In this document: one piece after another, positions 1-9,189 of the stretch | Layout of the letters: the number at the start of each line of letters is the position of its first letter | Numbering within the stretch: position 1 is the first letter of the stretch | Source of the DNA: Palsa-1150 sp964531095 | Lineage (GTDB): Bacteria > Myxococcota_A > Polyangia > Polyangiales > Polyangiaceae | Assembly: GCA_964531095.1 (NCBI GenBank) | Contig: CAZHED010000021.1 | Location: forward strand, 34,008 to 98,007 | Reading direction: 5' to 3' | DNA: 64,000 bases | The notes under the pieces: generated by a model | What the model saw: the letters and a program-made list of their open reading frames with translations, nothing else | Told to the model about the DNA's origin: nothing | Database searches by the model: none | Position numbers and translations under genes: made by a program

Positions 1-99
1 CCCCAAAGGCCGCTACTGTCAACGCCGGCCGTCTTCGTCTGCCAGCCGAAGAATTGTGCCGTGGCTTCGCACGCGCGGCGCGCCTTTTGGCCGACGGTT
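1..99. other. Left edge, no gene recognised
   Basis: This short stretch lies downstream of the first minus-strand gene. I see no convincing coding sequence, hairpin or repeat in it. A gene entering from outside the window cannot be excluded. Confidence 0.3.
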
Positions 100-2007
100 T
101 CAGCCGCCGCGCACACACCGCGCTTCGTACAGGTTGGTCGTCGGGTCGATGTGAAAGCCCCCTCCCGACATGAAATCGAACCCGTAGGCTTGGGTACCCG
201 TATTGCCCGGCGGCGCGGCCGACGACGACCAGAAGAGGACGGCGGGCGTGCCCGGAAACGCCGTCGAATCGATGGGGGGATTGCTCAGGGTCGTGTCGAC
301 GATCGAGAAAAGCTCCTTGTAGCTCGGCAATCGCCAGTCGACGAAGCCGTCCAGGCCGAGGCCATTGCAGTACGCAACCGCCTGCAGGAACGTTCGGGTC
401 GCCTGCGACACGGCCCGCTGCCAGCTCAGGTTCGTCCGCGGATCGAACACGATGTTTGCGCTCGACGAGACCACGTAGGCGGTCGTCGGGAGCGGCGCCC
501 CCCGAACGCAAGACACGCCGGCGGGCCAAGGTTGGGTCGCGGAGTACGGCTCGAGCACGGCCCAATTGATGCCGAGGACCCAAAACGCTCCGGAAACCCC
601 GACCGCCGGCGTCTGCGTCCAGAGCGCCGAGTTCATTTGCAAGTTCTGAAATACCGCTTGCGGGAGCGCGTTGGGATCGCCCGTCCAATTGCCCATGTCG
701 TCGATGGTCGCCACTTCGCGGGCGGTCGGAAGCCTCCAGTCGGCGAATCCCCCGTATGCGCTGGCGTTGATGGCCTGGCAGTGGGCGACTGCCTGCGCCT
801 GCGTGAAATCGGTCGTCAGACCGTCGGCCAGGTTGCGCTCCCACGTGAGCCCGGTCACGAGATCGTTCGCGACCGTCGGCGTCAGCGCGTAGGCCGGCGG
901 ATAGATGTGGTAGGTCCCGTCTTCGCCCCAGCCAACCTGGCCGGGCGACGTGGGACACGGGATCGACGAGACGTCGTTGGTGCAGGAGCTGTCGTCGTAC
1001 GAGTCGGGCCATCGGAACGCGCACGTACTGTTGCCGCAGGTCATTCCCGCACCACAGGCGTGACCGCACGTCGCGCAGTTCGCCGCGTCGGTCGTGGGGT
1101 TGACGCAAGTGTTCGTCAGACTGCAGAAGGTCGGAGTGCCTGTCGGGCACTGGCAGGACGAGCTCACGCAAGACTGCGCCGGAGCGCACGCACGTGTGCA
1201 CGAACCGCAGTGATTGGGGTTGCTGGTCGTGTCGACTTCGCAGCCGGTCGACGCGAGGCCATCGCAATCGGCAAAACCCGCAGCGCAGGTGTTGTCGACG
1301 CACTGGCCGTTGTTGCACGCATTGCAGACAACGGCGCAGCCCCCACAGTTGCTCGGGCTGCTGGTCGTATCGACTTCGCAGCCCGTGGAGGCAAGCTTGT
1401 CACAGTTCGCGTAGCCGGGGTTGCAGGAGGCGATGGCACAAGTCGAGCCGGAGCACGTGGACGTCGCGTTGGCGAGCGTGCATACGACGCCGCAGCCGCC
1501 ACAATTGTGGGCGTCGGTGACCGTATTGACCTCGCAGCCGGTCGACGCGAGTTTGTCGCAATCCGCATAACCAGGGGCGCACGCCGCCATGCCGCCATCG
1601 CACGCGGCAAGGCCGGCCTCGCAGCCGCCGACGGCGCCGTCGCCGCCCCCACTTTCGGACGAAGTCCTGTCCGGCACCGCGTCCACCGCGTCCACCGCGG
1701 AGTCCCCATGCGTCGCGTCGGATGCGGAGACAGCGCCGTCGCTTCCCCCGCTTTCGGACGCAGTCCTGTCCGCCATCACGTCCGCGGTGGCTTCCCGGTG
1801 CGTCGCGTCGGATGCGGGCCCGTCGCTCACCGCGGAGTCTTGCGCGCTTGCCTCCGACGGCGCATCGGGCGCCATCGAGGCGTCGTGGCTACCGACTTCG
1901 AAGTCGCCGAGCACCGTGGAGCATCCCACGATTGCGTTTCCCAGGGCGATCGTCAGGAGCAGGTCGGTCGAGCGGCGGCCAAGGGTGCAGTGGCTCACCC
2001 TTGGCAC
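100..2007 (-). CDS. Cys-rich repeat lipoprotein with two DUF1566 domains
   Basis: This is a predicted outer-surface lipoprotein of about 635 aa. The N-terminus has a hydrophobic stretch ending in AIVGC (Cys about 29), followed by an Ala/Asp/Ser-rich linker. The middle holds three clear repeats of the type ADCDKLASTGCEVxT...NCGGCxxVC, with a looser fourth. The C-terminal half carries two DUF1566 (Lcl C-terminal) domains, each recognisable by LTWER/LSWQR followed by FxDWRLP and a final ARCVRG. DUF1566 proteins are surface or adhesion-type modules of unknown biochemistry and are strongly expanded in myxobacteria. The start is GTG at 2007. It lies divergent to the rhamnosidase gene, about 120 bp away. 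The family call is firm, but the function is unknown. Confidence 0.85.
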   Translation of the reverse strand: MPRVSHCTLGRRSTDLLLTIALGNAIVGCSTVLGDFEVGSHDASMAPDAPSEASAQDSAVSDGPASDATHREATADVMADRTASESGGSDGAVSASDATHGDSAVDAVDAVPDRTSSESGGGDGAVGGCEAGLAACDGGMAACAPGYADCDKLASTGCEVNTVTDAHNCGGCGVVCTLANATSTCSGSTCAIASCNPGYANCDKLASTGCEVDTTSSPSNCGGCAVVCNACNNGQCVDNTCAAGFADCDGLASTGCEVDTTSNPNHCGSCTRACAPAQSCVSSSCQCPTGTPTFCSLTNTCVNPTTDAANCATCGHACGAGMTCGNSTCAFRWPDSYDDSSCTNDVSSIPCPTSPGQVGWGEDGTYHIYPPAYALTPTVANDLVTGLTWERNLADGLTTDFTQAQAVAHCQAINASAYGGFADWRLPTAREVATIDDMGNWTGDPNALPQAVFQNLQMNSALWTQTPAVGVSGAFWVLGINWAVLEPYSATQPWPAGVSCVRGAPLPTTAYVVSSSANIVFDPRTNLSWQRAVSQATRTFLQAVAYCNGLGLDGFVDWRLPSYKELFSIVDTTLSNPPIDSTAFPGTPAVLFWSSSAAPPGNTGTQAYGFDFMSGGGFHIDPTTNLYEARCVRGG

Positions 2008-2126
2008 CCTACATGCGACGGGAACATCCGCAATGCCACGGCCAATCCGGTGCCCGCGGAAAGAGCGTGCGACGGGCGGCCGTGTTTGATCGAACGGCGC
2101 GGCTCCCCGCGGCTACAATTGGGGCC

Positions 2127-5126
2127 GTGAAGAGGATTCTCGGCTCGGGGACGATTCGCTCGAGTCTCGACCGTCGCGGGGGGGCGATCGCCGCAGCGCT
2201 CCACATCGCCACACTGGCTATCGGCGCGGGTTGCTCGAACGGAGAAGGAGGCAACGCCGGAGGGGTGGACGCCGCGGCGATCGGCGCGAGACCCGAAGCC
2301 GGTTCCGAGGGCGGGACTTCGTCGGGAGGCGAAGGGGTGGACTCGTCCATCGGCGTCGGAGCTTGCGGCTCGGGGGGAGCGCAGTGCACGGGAAGCGACG
2401 GAGGGGCGGCGGAGACGGGGGAGGCCGGAGGCGGCGGTCTCGAGAGCGGCACGGACGCCCCGGTCGCGACGGCCGACAGCCTCATCGCGCCGGTGCGACT
2501 GCGATGCGAGCTGCGCGACGCTCCGCTCGGCGTGCAAACCGGGGCCCCTCGCCTCGCCTGGGAGCTGCAGTCGTCGAGCAGCCAGGCGCGAGCGCAGAGT
2601 CAGACCGCGTACCAGGTGCTCGTGGCTTCCTCGGCGGACAAGCTCGCCGCCGATCAGGCCGACCTGCTCGACACAGGGGCCGTCGCGTCGAGCGAGTCGT
2701 CTCTGACGTACGGGGGCCAGACGCTGGGGTCCATGCAGCACGTCTTCTGGAAGGTTCGCGTGCGCGACCAGGCGGGGAAACTCTCGGCATGGAGCCCGAC
2801 GGCCGACTTCACCGTGGGGTTGCTCGCGGCGTCCGATTGGGGCGCGCAGTGGATTGCGGGACCTTCGGGCGCCGCGCTGCCGATCTTGCGCAAAGAGTTC
2901 CAGATCGACAAGCCCGTCCAGCGAGCGCTGTTGTCGGTGTGTGGTCTGGGCCAATACGAGGCGCGCGTCAACGGCGCCAACCCGAGCGACGCGGTCATGG
3001 AACCGAGCTGGACCGACTACTCGAAGACCTGTCACTATTCGATGTATGACGTGACGGCGCTGCTGGTCCAAGGAACCAACGCCGTCGGCGTGATGCTGGG
3101 AAACGGGATGTACAACGTCCCGGCCAGCACCCGGTACGAGAAGTTCACCGGTTCGTTCGGATCGCCGAAGCTCATCGCGCGCCTGCAGCTGGCGTTCGCC
3201 GACGGCACCAGCTCGGCGGTCGTCACAGACGCCTCGTGGAAGGCACTGGCCGGTCCCATCACGTTCTCGAATATCTACGGTGGCGAAGACTTCGACGCAC
3301 GGCTCGAACCAGCCGGGTGGGATCGCGCCGGGTTCACGGATTCTTCGTGGACCGCGGCCGCACCGGCAGGAGGCACCGCACCGGCCCTTGTCGCGCGGTT
3401 TGCGCCGCCGGTGAAGGTCATGCAGGACATCGGCAACCCCAAGGTCACCCAGCCCCAGGCGGGCACGTTCGTCTACGACTTGGGCCAGAACTTCTCCGGC
3501 TGGCCGGAGATCACGGTTCAGGGACCGGCCGGTACGGCGATCACGCTTCGGCCGAGTGAGCTCCTGAGCAGCACGGGCGTGGTCGATCAGACTTCGATGG
3601 GATCGCCGGTTTACTTCACGTACACGCTCAACGGCAGCGGGACCGAGGTCTGGCACCCGCGGTTCTCGTATACCGGCTTTCGTTACGTCCAGGTCGAGGG
3701 GGCCGTGCCCGTCGCCGACGCGGCAACTTTCCCCGGACGCCCCCAGGTCATGAGCCTCACCGGCAAGTTCATCTACGCCTCGGCGGAGAATGTCGGGACG
3801 TTCGACTCGTCCGACCCGGACCTGGGGCGCATCCACGCCCTCATCCTGTCCGCCCTGCGCAGCAACATGCAGAACATCCTCACCGATTGCCCGCACCGCG
3901 AGAAGCTTGGTTGGCAGGAGACCAGGCATCTACTCGCGCCGAGTATCATGTTCAACTACGACGTCGCGTCGTTTTACGAAAAAGCAATCGTCGATTCGAG
4001 CGACGCGCAAATCGCCAGTGGCCTCGTACCGGACATCGCCCCGGAATACACGGTGTTCTCTGCCGCGTTCCGCGATTCTCCCGAGTGGGGAAGCGCCGTC
4101 GTCATCAATCCGTGGCAGGTCTACCAGATGTACGGCGACCGGCGGCCGATCGACGAGCAGTACACGAACATGAAGCGCTACGAGGCGTACCTCGCGAGCC
4201 GCGCGACCGGGAACGTCCTGGCGTACGGCCTCGGCGATTGGTACGACGTCGGCCCGGCAGCGCCCGGCGTCTCGCAGCTGACGACCTCGGGGGTGACCGC
4301 CACGGCGATCTGGCTCCAAGATCTGGACGTGCTTCGCCAGGCGGCACAGCTGACCGGCAATGCGGCCGACGCAGCGCAGTTCCAAAGCCGGGAAACGGCC
4401 ATCACGACCGCGTTCAACGCGAAGTTCTTGACCGCCGCCGGCTATTACGACCGCAACAGCCAGACCGACAACGCCATGCCCCTCGCGTTGAGCCTCGTTC
4501 CTGACGCTCAGAGAGCGAGCGTCGTGTCGAGCCTGGTCGCGGCGGTCACTTCCGCAAAAAACCAGGTGACCGCGGGCGACATCGGGTTCGCCTATCTCGT
4601 GCGCGCGCTCTCTCGGGCCAGCCGGGGTGACCTGATTTACGCGATGCTCAAGCAGTCGGCCGGGCCAGGGTACCTCTACCAGATCAACCACGGCGCGACG
4701 GCGCTGACCGAGGCGTGGAACGCGAACCCGAGCGACTCCCAGAATCACGCCATGTTGGGGCACGTGGAAGAGTGGCTTTACGAGGGACTCGGCGGGATAG
4801 GTCCGGATCCGGCGGGGCCTGGATTCAAGAAGTTCGTTGTGAGCCCGCAGCCCCAAGCCGGGCTGGCGTCGGTGAACGTCGGGTACCATTCGATTCGCGG
4901 ACCGATCGCCAGCAGGTGGCAGCAGACCAGCGCTGGGCTCACTCTCGCGGTGACGGTTCCCGTCAATACGACCGCGACTATCACCATCCCGACCGCAAAC
5001 CCCGACGCGGTGACCGAAGGCGGTGGGCCCGCAAAGACCGCCAACGGCGTGCTCTCCAGCAGCTCGCAGCCGGGAGCACTCGTGCTGGTCGTGGGCTCGG
5101 GTCAATACGAATTTGCCGGGCCGTGA
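2127..5126 (+). CDS. Alpha-L-rhamnosidase lipoprotein (GH78)
   Basis: This is a 999-aa exported glycosidase predicted to cleave terminal alpha-L-rhamnose from glycans outside the cell. I chose the GTG at 2127 because it gives a basic, hydrophobic signal sequence ending in GAGC (Cys 36); upstream in-frame codons read through the neighbour's promoter and look non-coding. A Gly/Asp/Ser-rich linker is followed by the fibronectin-like N region (PRLAWELQ...FWKVRVRDQ), the Bac_rhamnosid_N and sandwich domains (AQWI, YEARVNG, YDLGQNFSGW), and the (alpha/alpha)6 barrel with the family motif DCPHREKLGW. Further on are the ALTEAWN and SQNHAMLGHVEEWLYEGLGGI blocks, then a C-terminal beta domain. In many relatives the first motif ends in GWxGD, whereas here it reads GWQET. 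The family is certain; the exact substrate is not. Confidence 0.9.
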   Translation: MKRILGSGTIRSSLDRRGGAIAAALHIATLAIGAGCSNGEGGNAGGVDAAAIGARPEAGSEGGTSSGGEGVDSSIGVGACGSGGAQCTGSDGGAAETGEAGGGGLESGTDAPVATADSLIAPVRLRCELRDAPLGVQTGAPRLAWELQSSSSQARAQSQTAYQVLVASSADKLAADQADLLDTGAVASSESSLTYGGQTLGSMQHVFWKVRVRDQAGKLSAWSPTADFTVGLLAASDWGAQWIAGPSGAALPILRKEFQIDKPVQRALLSVCGLGQYEARVNGANPSDAVMEPSWTDYSKTCHYSMYDVTALLVQGTNAVGVMLGNGMYNVPASTRYEKFTGSFGSPKLIARLQLAFADGTSSAVVTDASWKALAGPITFSNIYGGEDFDARLEPAGWDRAGFTDSSWTAAAPAGGTAPALVARFAPPVKVMQDIGNPKVTQPQAGTFVYDLGQNFSGWPEITVQGPAGTAITLRPSELLSSTGVVDQTSMGSPVYFTYTLNGSGTEVWHPRFSYTGFRYVQVEGAVPVADAATFPGRPQVMSLTGKFIYASAENVGTFDSSDPDLGRIHALILSALRSNMQNILTDCPHREKLGWQETRHLLAPSIMFNYDVASFYEKAIVDSSDAQIASGLVPDIAPEYTVFSAAFRDSPEWGSAVVINPWQVYQMYGDRRPIDEQYTNMKRYEAYLASRATGNVLAYGLGDWYDVGPAAPGVSQLTTSGVTATAIWLQDLDVLRQAAQLTGNAADAAQFQSRETAITTAFNAKFLTAAGYYDRNSQTDNAMPLALSLVPDAQRASVVSSLVAAVTSAKNQVTAGDIGFAYLVRALSRASRGDLIYAMLKQSAGPGYLYQINHGATALTEAWNANPSDSQNHAMLGHVEEWLYEGLGGIGPDPAGPGFKKFVVSPQPQAGLASVNVGYHSIRGPIASRWQQTSAGLTLAVTVPVNTTATITIPTANPDAVTEGGGPAKTANGVLSSSSQPGALVLVVGSGQYEFAGP

Positions 5127-5146
5127 GCACCCGCGCGCACGGGTGC
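5127..5146 (+). terminator. Hairpin immediately after the GH78 stop codon
   Basis: A perfect 7-bp stem (GCACCCG, loop CGCGCA, CGGGTGC) starts at the base after the TGA. There is no T-tract, so it may be a terminator element that needs Rho, or an mRNA 3'-end stabiliser. The stem is seen directly; the function is inferred. Confidence 0.35.
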
Positions 5147-5315
5147 GCTCGCCCTCTCGCGAGGCTTCGCAGAGGCGACGGTCCGATCAGTCACCGGTGT
5201 TCTTGGCGCTTGTAGGCGGATAAGAATTCGACAGTCCGACGGGAAACGAATCGGTATGGGACACGCGCTGCCGGGTCAGTGGTACAACGCATGTCCTGGT
5301 AGTGGGATGGTTCCT

Positions 5316-5333
5316 TGGCACTCCGGTGTGCCA
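5316..5333 (+). promoter_or_regulatory. Perfect inverted repeat upstream of esterase gene
   Basis: TGGCAC-TCCGGT-GTGCCA forms a 6-bp perfect dyad ending 20 bases before the ATG of the esterase gene and just upstream of its Shine-Dalgarno (CGAGGAG). It could be a repressor operator or a small 5'-UTR hairpin. It resembles half of a sigma-54 promoter (TGGCAC...GTGC), but the GG-GC spacing is one base too long. Confidence 0.3.
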
Positions 5334-5353
5334 CCCCGTCCGAGGAGCTTGCC

Positions 5354-6601
5354 ATGCACCGTCTGGTATTCGGGTTTCCATTCGCGAGCGTTCTGTTTCT
5401 TCTGGGCTGCGGCAGTTCGGCGTCGAGCCCCAACCCGACCTCAGCGCCAGTCGGAGGCGGAAAAGCTCCGATGGGTAACTCCGGGGGAACGGCAACGGCG
5501 ACGGACGGCGGATCGCCCGCTGGAAACGGAATGGCCATGGCGCCAGCGGGGAGCGCGGGCGAAGACGCGTCGAGTGGAGGGCCGCGACCCGGCGGCGGGC
5601 AAGGCGTTCCGGGAGGCAGCACGGACGCAGCGGCCCCGTCGAGCAGCTCGGAGGCGGGCAGCGCGACGGCAATCGATGCGATGGCCGGTCTGCCGTCGCC
5701 CGCCGGCGAAGGGGGAGCGACCGACCCCGGCACGCTCGGGGACGGCGATTTCATGATTTCGCCGCCCTACATGGCGGGCCGCGTGGCCGTCACGAACGTT
5801 CCCCACAGCACCGCGTACGCCTTTACGATGACGTCGACCATGGTGTACCCGGCGAACGGACCCCGGGTCGTCACCGTATACATTCCCAAGCAATACGTGG
5901 ATGGCACGGCGGCGCCGTTCATCGTCGTTCAGGACGGCAACGCTCCCGCCACCGGCTTGCCCGAGATCGTCACCGCGGGCGAGAACCTCTACGGCGACCC
6001 GTCGCCGACCAACCGCATTCCTCCGCTGGTCTGGGTGTTCGTACCGCCCGGCAGCGACCGCAGTGGGGAATACGACACGGTCAGCGATGCGTATTCTCGA
6101 TTCATCGACGGCGAAGTTCTGCCGCTCGTGGAGTCCAACGCGGCCATCAAGGCAGCGTATCCGAACTTCAAGCTGACGACGGACCCGGAGGGACGGGCCG
6201 CATACGGCTGCAGCTCGGGGGCGCCCGCGGCGATGGGTATGGCGTGGTTTGCCGACTACCACCGCGTGGTCTCGTACTCGGGCAGCTTCGTCGCTCTCCA
6301 GAAGACCACCGCGCACCCGGCCGGCGCGTGGGAGTACCCGGCGATGATCCTGGCGACCCCCGCGAAGCCTCTACGCATTTTCCTCGAGGTCGGCCAGGAC
6401 GACAACGGGTACACGGCCACCGCCGCGTCGGACATGAATTGGGTGATCGCCAACCAGAACATGGCGGCGGCGCTCAAGATGCAGGGATATCACTACCGTT
6501 TCCTCTTCGCGAACGGGGCGACCCACTGCGACGGATCGGTCAAGTCACAAACCTATGAGGAGACATTGAGCTGGTTGTGGCGCGGTTACCCGACCAACTG
6601 A
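5354..6601 (+). CDS. Secreted esterase lipoprotein (enterochelin-esterase-like fold)
   Basis: This is a 415-aa lipoprotein with an alpha/beta-hydrolase domain of the putative esterase (Esterase D/Fes) family. The ATG at 5354 is preceded by an AGGAG Shine-Dalgarno. The signal peptide ends in FLLGC (Cys 19), and about 110 residues of Gly/Ala/Ser/Asp-rich linker follow. In the catalytic domain the nucleophile elbow is GCSSG (Ser about 287), and a late THCDGS supplies the probable catalytic His. Such enzymes often remove acetyl or feruloyl groups from plant polysaccharides. Its position beside the GH78 rhamnosidase fits a role in pectin or hemicellulose side-chain attack, but that is inferred from context. 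Confidence 0.8.
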   Translation: MHRLVFGFPFASVLFLLGCGSSASSPNPTSAPVGGGKAPMGNSGGTATATDGGSPAGNGMAMAPAGSAGEDASSGGPRPGGGQGVPGGSTDAAAPSSSSEAGSATAIDAMAGLPSPAGEGGATDPGTLGDGDFMISPPYMAGRVAVTNVPHSTAYAFTMTSTMVYPANGPRVVTVYIPKQYVDGTAAPFIVVQDGNAPATGLPEIVTAGENLYGDPSPTNRIPPLVWVFVPPGSDRSGEYDTVSDAYSRFIDGEVLPLVESNAAIKAAYPNFKLTTDPEGRAAYGCSSGAPAAMGMAWFADYHRVVSYSGSFVALQKTTAHPAGAWEYPAMILATPAKPLRIFLEVGQDDNGYTATAASDMNWVIANQNMAAALKMQGYHYRFLFANGATHCDGSVKSQTYEETLSWLWRGYPTN

Positions 6602-6717
6602 GAGCGAGCGGCCCTCGGCGCGGCCACGGGTAACGTCCGGCGAGGCCTCGAAGCCACTGGTCGGCCCGTGTCCACGCGGGTGATGCCTCGCCCGCCGAAG
6701 TCTCGTATCCTGCGATC

Positions 6718-7152
6718 ATGCTCGTGAGCGCGCAGCCCGTGGAGAACACCATCTGGGAGGGGCGTCCAGGATGGCGCGCATGGGCGCTTGCCTGGATCGG
6801 CGGCTGGCTGCTTCTCCCCGTCTTGATCGGGGGCGTGATGCTTATGTCCGTGTGGCTGCGTACCAAGTCGAAGCGCTGGAAGCTGACCTCACGCCGCATC
6901 GAGACGGAGACCGGGTGGATCTCGAAGCGAGTCGACACCCTGGAGCTATGGCGCGTTCGCGACGTCGAGTTCCGCCAGTCACCCGTCGATCGGCTTGCGG
7001 GCGTGGCGCGCATTCTCGTCACGGCCCACGATGGATCGTCGCCGGCCTTCGAGATCCGCGGTGTGCCGGGCGACCGAGCCATCTACGATAGCCTCATGAG
7101 CGCGGTCATGCAGGCGAGGCAGCAGCGGGGTGTGATGAATCTCAACCCTTAG
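6718..7152 (+). CDS. Membrane protein with bacterial PH-like domain
   Basis: This is a 144-aa protein with one strongly hydrophobic N-terminal region (about residues 20-45, AWALAWIGGWLLLPVLIGG). A bacterial pleckstrin-homology-like domain follows (KSKRWKLTSRRIETETG...VDTLELWRVRDVEFRQSPVDRL), ending in a probable helix. The order LTxxRI, ETGW, ELxRVxDV is typical of the bPH2/YdbS-like family. The function of these membrane PH proteins is mostly unknown. It stands alone, about 115 bp after the esterase gene. Confidence 0.75.
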   Translation: MLVSAQPVENTIWEGRPGWRAWALAWIGGWLLLPVLIGGVMLMSVWLRTKSKRWKLTSRRIETETGWISKRVDTLELWRVRDVEFRQSPVDRLAGVARILVTAHDGSSPAFEIRGVPGDRAIYDSLMSAVMQARQQRGVMNLNP

Positions 7153-7274
7153 GGCCGGCGCTCCTAGTCGGCGTTGGCCCGAGCGCGTGCCGGAGCAGGG
7201 GGTCCCCCCAAAGGCTCCCGGCCCCACGCCCCCGCTCGCTTGCATTTTGCGTAGCCCTACTAAGAAGAGAGCCC

Positions 7275-7757
7275 ATGTATCCGACCAAGAACGATTTGCC
7301 CGAGGCAGTTCGAAGCAAGGTGATCGATGTTCTCAACGCGCGTCTGGCCGACGCGATCGACCTGCAGACCCAGTGCAAACAAGCGCACTGGAACGTCAAA
7401 GGGCCGAACTTCATCGCGCTGCACAAGCTCTTCGACGACGTGAACGAAGACGTCGAGGAGTACGTCGACCTCATCGCGGAGCGCGCCGTCCAGCTGGGCG
7501 GGGTCGCGGATGGCACCGCCCGCTCCGTGGCCAAGCGCTCGGGGCTCGCCGAGTATGCGGCCAAGGGCGCCGACGGGCGCGATCATGTCCAGGCGCTTTC
7601 GAGCGCTCTCTCGTCCTTCGGCAAGGTCGTGCGCGCCGCGATCGCGCAGACCGGCGATGCCGGCGACGCCGACACCGCAGACGTGTTCACCGAGATCTCG
7701 CGCGGCGTGGACAAATGGCTGTGGTTCGTCGAGTCGCATCTGGCCCAGGAACGCTGA
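7275..7757 (+). CDS. dps: Dps DNA-protection ferritin
   Basis: This is a 160-aa Dps-family miniferritin. Dodecamers oxidise Fe(II) with hydrogen peroxide, store the iron and shield DNA in starvation or oxidative stress. The ferroxidase ligand pattern is complete: HWN (His 38), LHxxFD (His 50, Asp 54) and the downstream ExxxxDxxAER block. The length is normal for the family. The ATG at 7275 follows an AAGAAGAGAG Shine-Dalgarno. It converges with the flotillin-like gene, leaving only 36 bp between stops. Confidence 0.93.
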   Translation: MYPTKNDLPEAVRSKVIDVLNARLADAIDLQTQCKQAHWNVKGPNFIALHKLFDDVNEDVEEYVDLIAERAVQLGGVADGTARSVAKRSGLAEYAAKGADGRDHVQALSSALSSFGKVVRAAIAQTGDAGDADTADVFTEISRGVDKWLWFVESHLAQER

Positions 7758-7793
7758 AACGCGGCGTTCTGACCAGATCGCGGACACGGTTCT

Positions 7794-9137
7794 TCACGTC
7801 CGGGGCCGGAAGGGCGGCGGCGTCGGTGGTACGCCCGGCCGTGACGACGTCGTGGCACTCGGAAGCGCCGGCTCGGGCTCGCGCCTCGGTCCCCCGCCGC
7901 CGCCGGCCCCGTCGTTGCGCCCGATCACCTGTGCGGCGAGGAGCGTTTGCACGACGCGCATCACGTCGTTCGATCCGGACGCGACGGCGCTGTTGCCGTC
8001 GCCGCCGGTCGTGCCGAAGTTGACGAACTGTCCGTTGGACAGGGCCACGGCCACCTGGCGAGTCAACTCGGGGGCAAGCTCGAGGCGGCGCAGATCCATG
8101 TAAGGACCACCCGCCGCGAGGAGCGCTTCGGCCTTCAATCGGATCGCGCCTGCTTCGGCTTCGGCAATCGCGCGAATGCGAGCGGCCTGCGCGCGCCCTT
8201 CCGCTTCTTGCTCGATCACGTTCTGTTCGGCGTCGGCGCGAGCTTGGGTCAGCTGATTGGCCCCGAGCTCGGCCTCGCGCTGCCTGCGCACCATGGCTTG
8301 CTTGGTGGCCTCGGCGTTCGCGATCTCGGCGCCGTTCGAGGCGATTTGCATGTTGAGCGCGCGCTCCTGATCGTTGATCTTTTGCGCAGCCTCGAGCTGC
8401 GCGATCCGAGAGCGCCGCTCCTCTTGTGCCTGCACGACGTCGGCGTCGGCCTTCGCCCGGGCGGCCGACTCGCGTCGTCGCGCCTCGGCCACTTCACTCA
8501 GCACCGCCTTGATGTTGAGGCTATTGAAGGAGAGCCCGAGATCGAGCAGCTCGCGCGAGCACGCGTCTTTGATGATCACGGCGAGCTCGTCGTCTTCGCC
8601 GCGCCTCGCCGGGGTCTCGGCCGAGGCGCCGGAGGAGACGACGAGCGCGCTGCTCGCCGCCGTGGCGCGGGCGTTGAACAGCTGGTCGTGCCACAGCAAG
8701 TTGATCGCGCGGCGCCCAGCCGAGGACAGAACGTCGGTCAATGTCGACAGCTGCTCGGAGGGCGGTTTCGAGAAGAACTTGTTGGCGGCGGTGTTCACCA
8801 TCGCCTCATCCTCGCCCACGCTCACGATAGCCGACGCGCGCACCGTCACCTTGACCGGCGCGGGGCGACCGCTGGCGTCGCAATCCGCAGTCTGATCGGT
8901 AATTTCGATGTCGACGTTGATCGCCTGCGCCGGAATCCGCCGGACCTGTGTGATGACAGGGATGATCAACGCTTTGCACGGGCCGCGATAGATATGAAGA
9001 TTGCGTCCACGGCTGGCGAGGAAGATCTCTCCCGCTTCGACGCTCCGCAGGAACGTGGTCACGATCACCGAGGTGAGCACCAGGACCGCGAGGACCGCGG
9101 CGGCAGCGACGATCAGAGCGACCAGTGAAGGTTCCAC
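7794..9137 (-). CDS. Flotillin-like SPFH/Band 7 membrane protein
   Basis: This is a protein of about 447 aa with one N-terminal transmembrane helix (residues about 5-28), then an SPFH/Band 7 domain. A long Ala/Glu/Arg-rich coiled coil (EARRRESAARAKADAD, QEERRSRIAQLEAA, EAEGRAQAARIRAIAEAEA) and a Gly/Pro-rich tail follow. Flotillins scaffold membrane microdomains and keep partner proteins organised. I chose the GTG at 9137, which has AGGGGAG just upstream; an ATG at 9179 would add 14 hydrophilic residues. It is transcribed right behind the NfeD-like gene, a classic flotillin/NfeD (YqiK/YqiJ-type) partnership. Confidence 0.85.
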   Translation of the reverse strand: MEPSLVALIVAAAAVLAVLVLTSVIVTTFLRSVEAGEIFLASRGRNLHIYRGPCKALIIPVITQVRRIPAQAINVDIEITDQTADCDASGRPAPVKVTVRASAIVSVGEDEAMVNTAANKFFSKPPSEQLSTLTDVLSSAGRRAINLLWHDQLFNARATAASSALVVSSGASAETPARRGEDDELAVIIKDACSRELLDLGLSFNSLNIKAVLSEVAEARRRESAARAKADADVVQAQEERRSRIAQLEAAQKINDQERALNMQIASNGAEIANAEATKQAMVRRQREAELGANQLTQARADAEQNVIEQEAEGRAQAARIRAIAEAEAGAIRLKAEALLAAGGPYMDLRRLELAPELTRQVAVALSNGQFVNFGTTGGDGNSAVASGSNDVMRVVQTLLAAQVIGRNDGAGGGGGPRREPEPALPSATTSSRPGVPPTPPPFRPRT

Positions 9138-9189
9138 GTGAGACTCCCCTGCCCCAAGCGTCAGGGCATCATGACCCACGCCACACTTA

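Noticed and set aside
1995..3929. Long open frame (about 640 codons) opposite the rhamnosidase gene
   Set aside because: It is Arg/Gly/His-rich with no domain and mirrors GH78 coding sequence; an open antisense frame is expected at this GC content.
5316..5333. Sigma-54 promoter reading of TGGCAC...GTGC
   Set aside because: The GG-to-GC distance is 11 rather than 10 bases; kept only as an inverted repeat.
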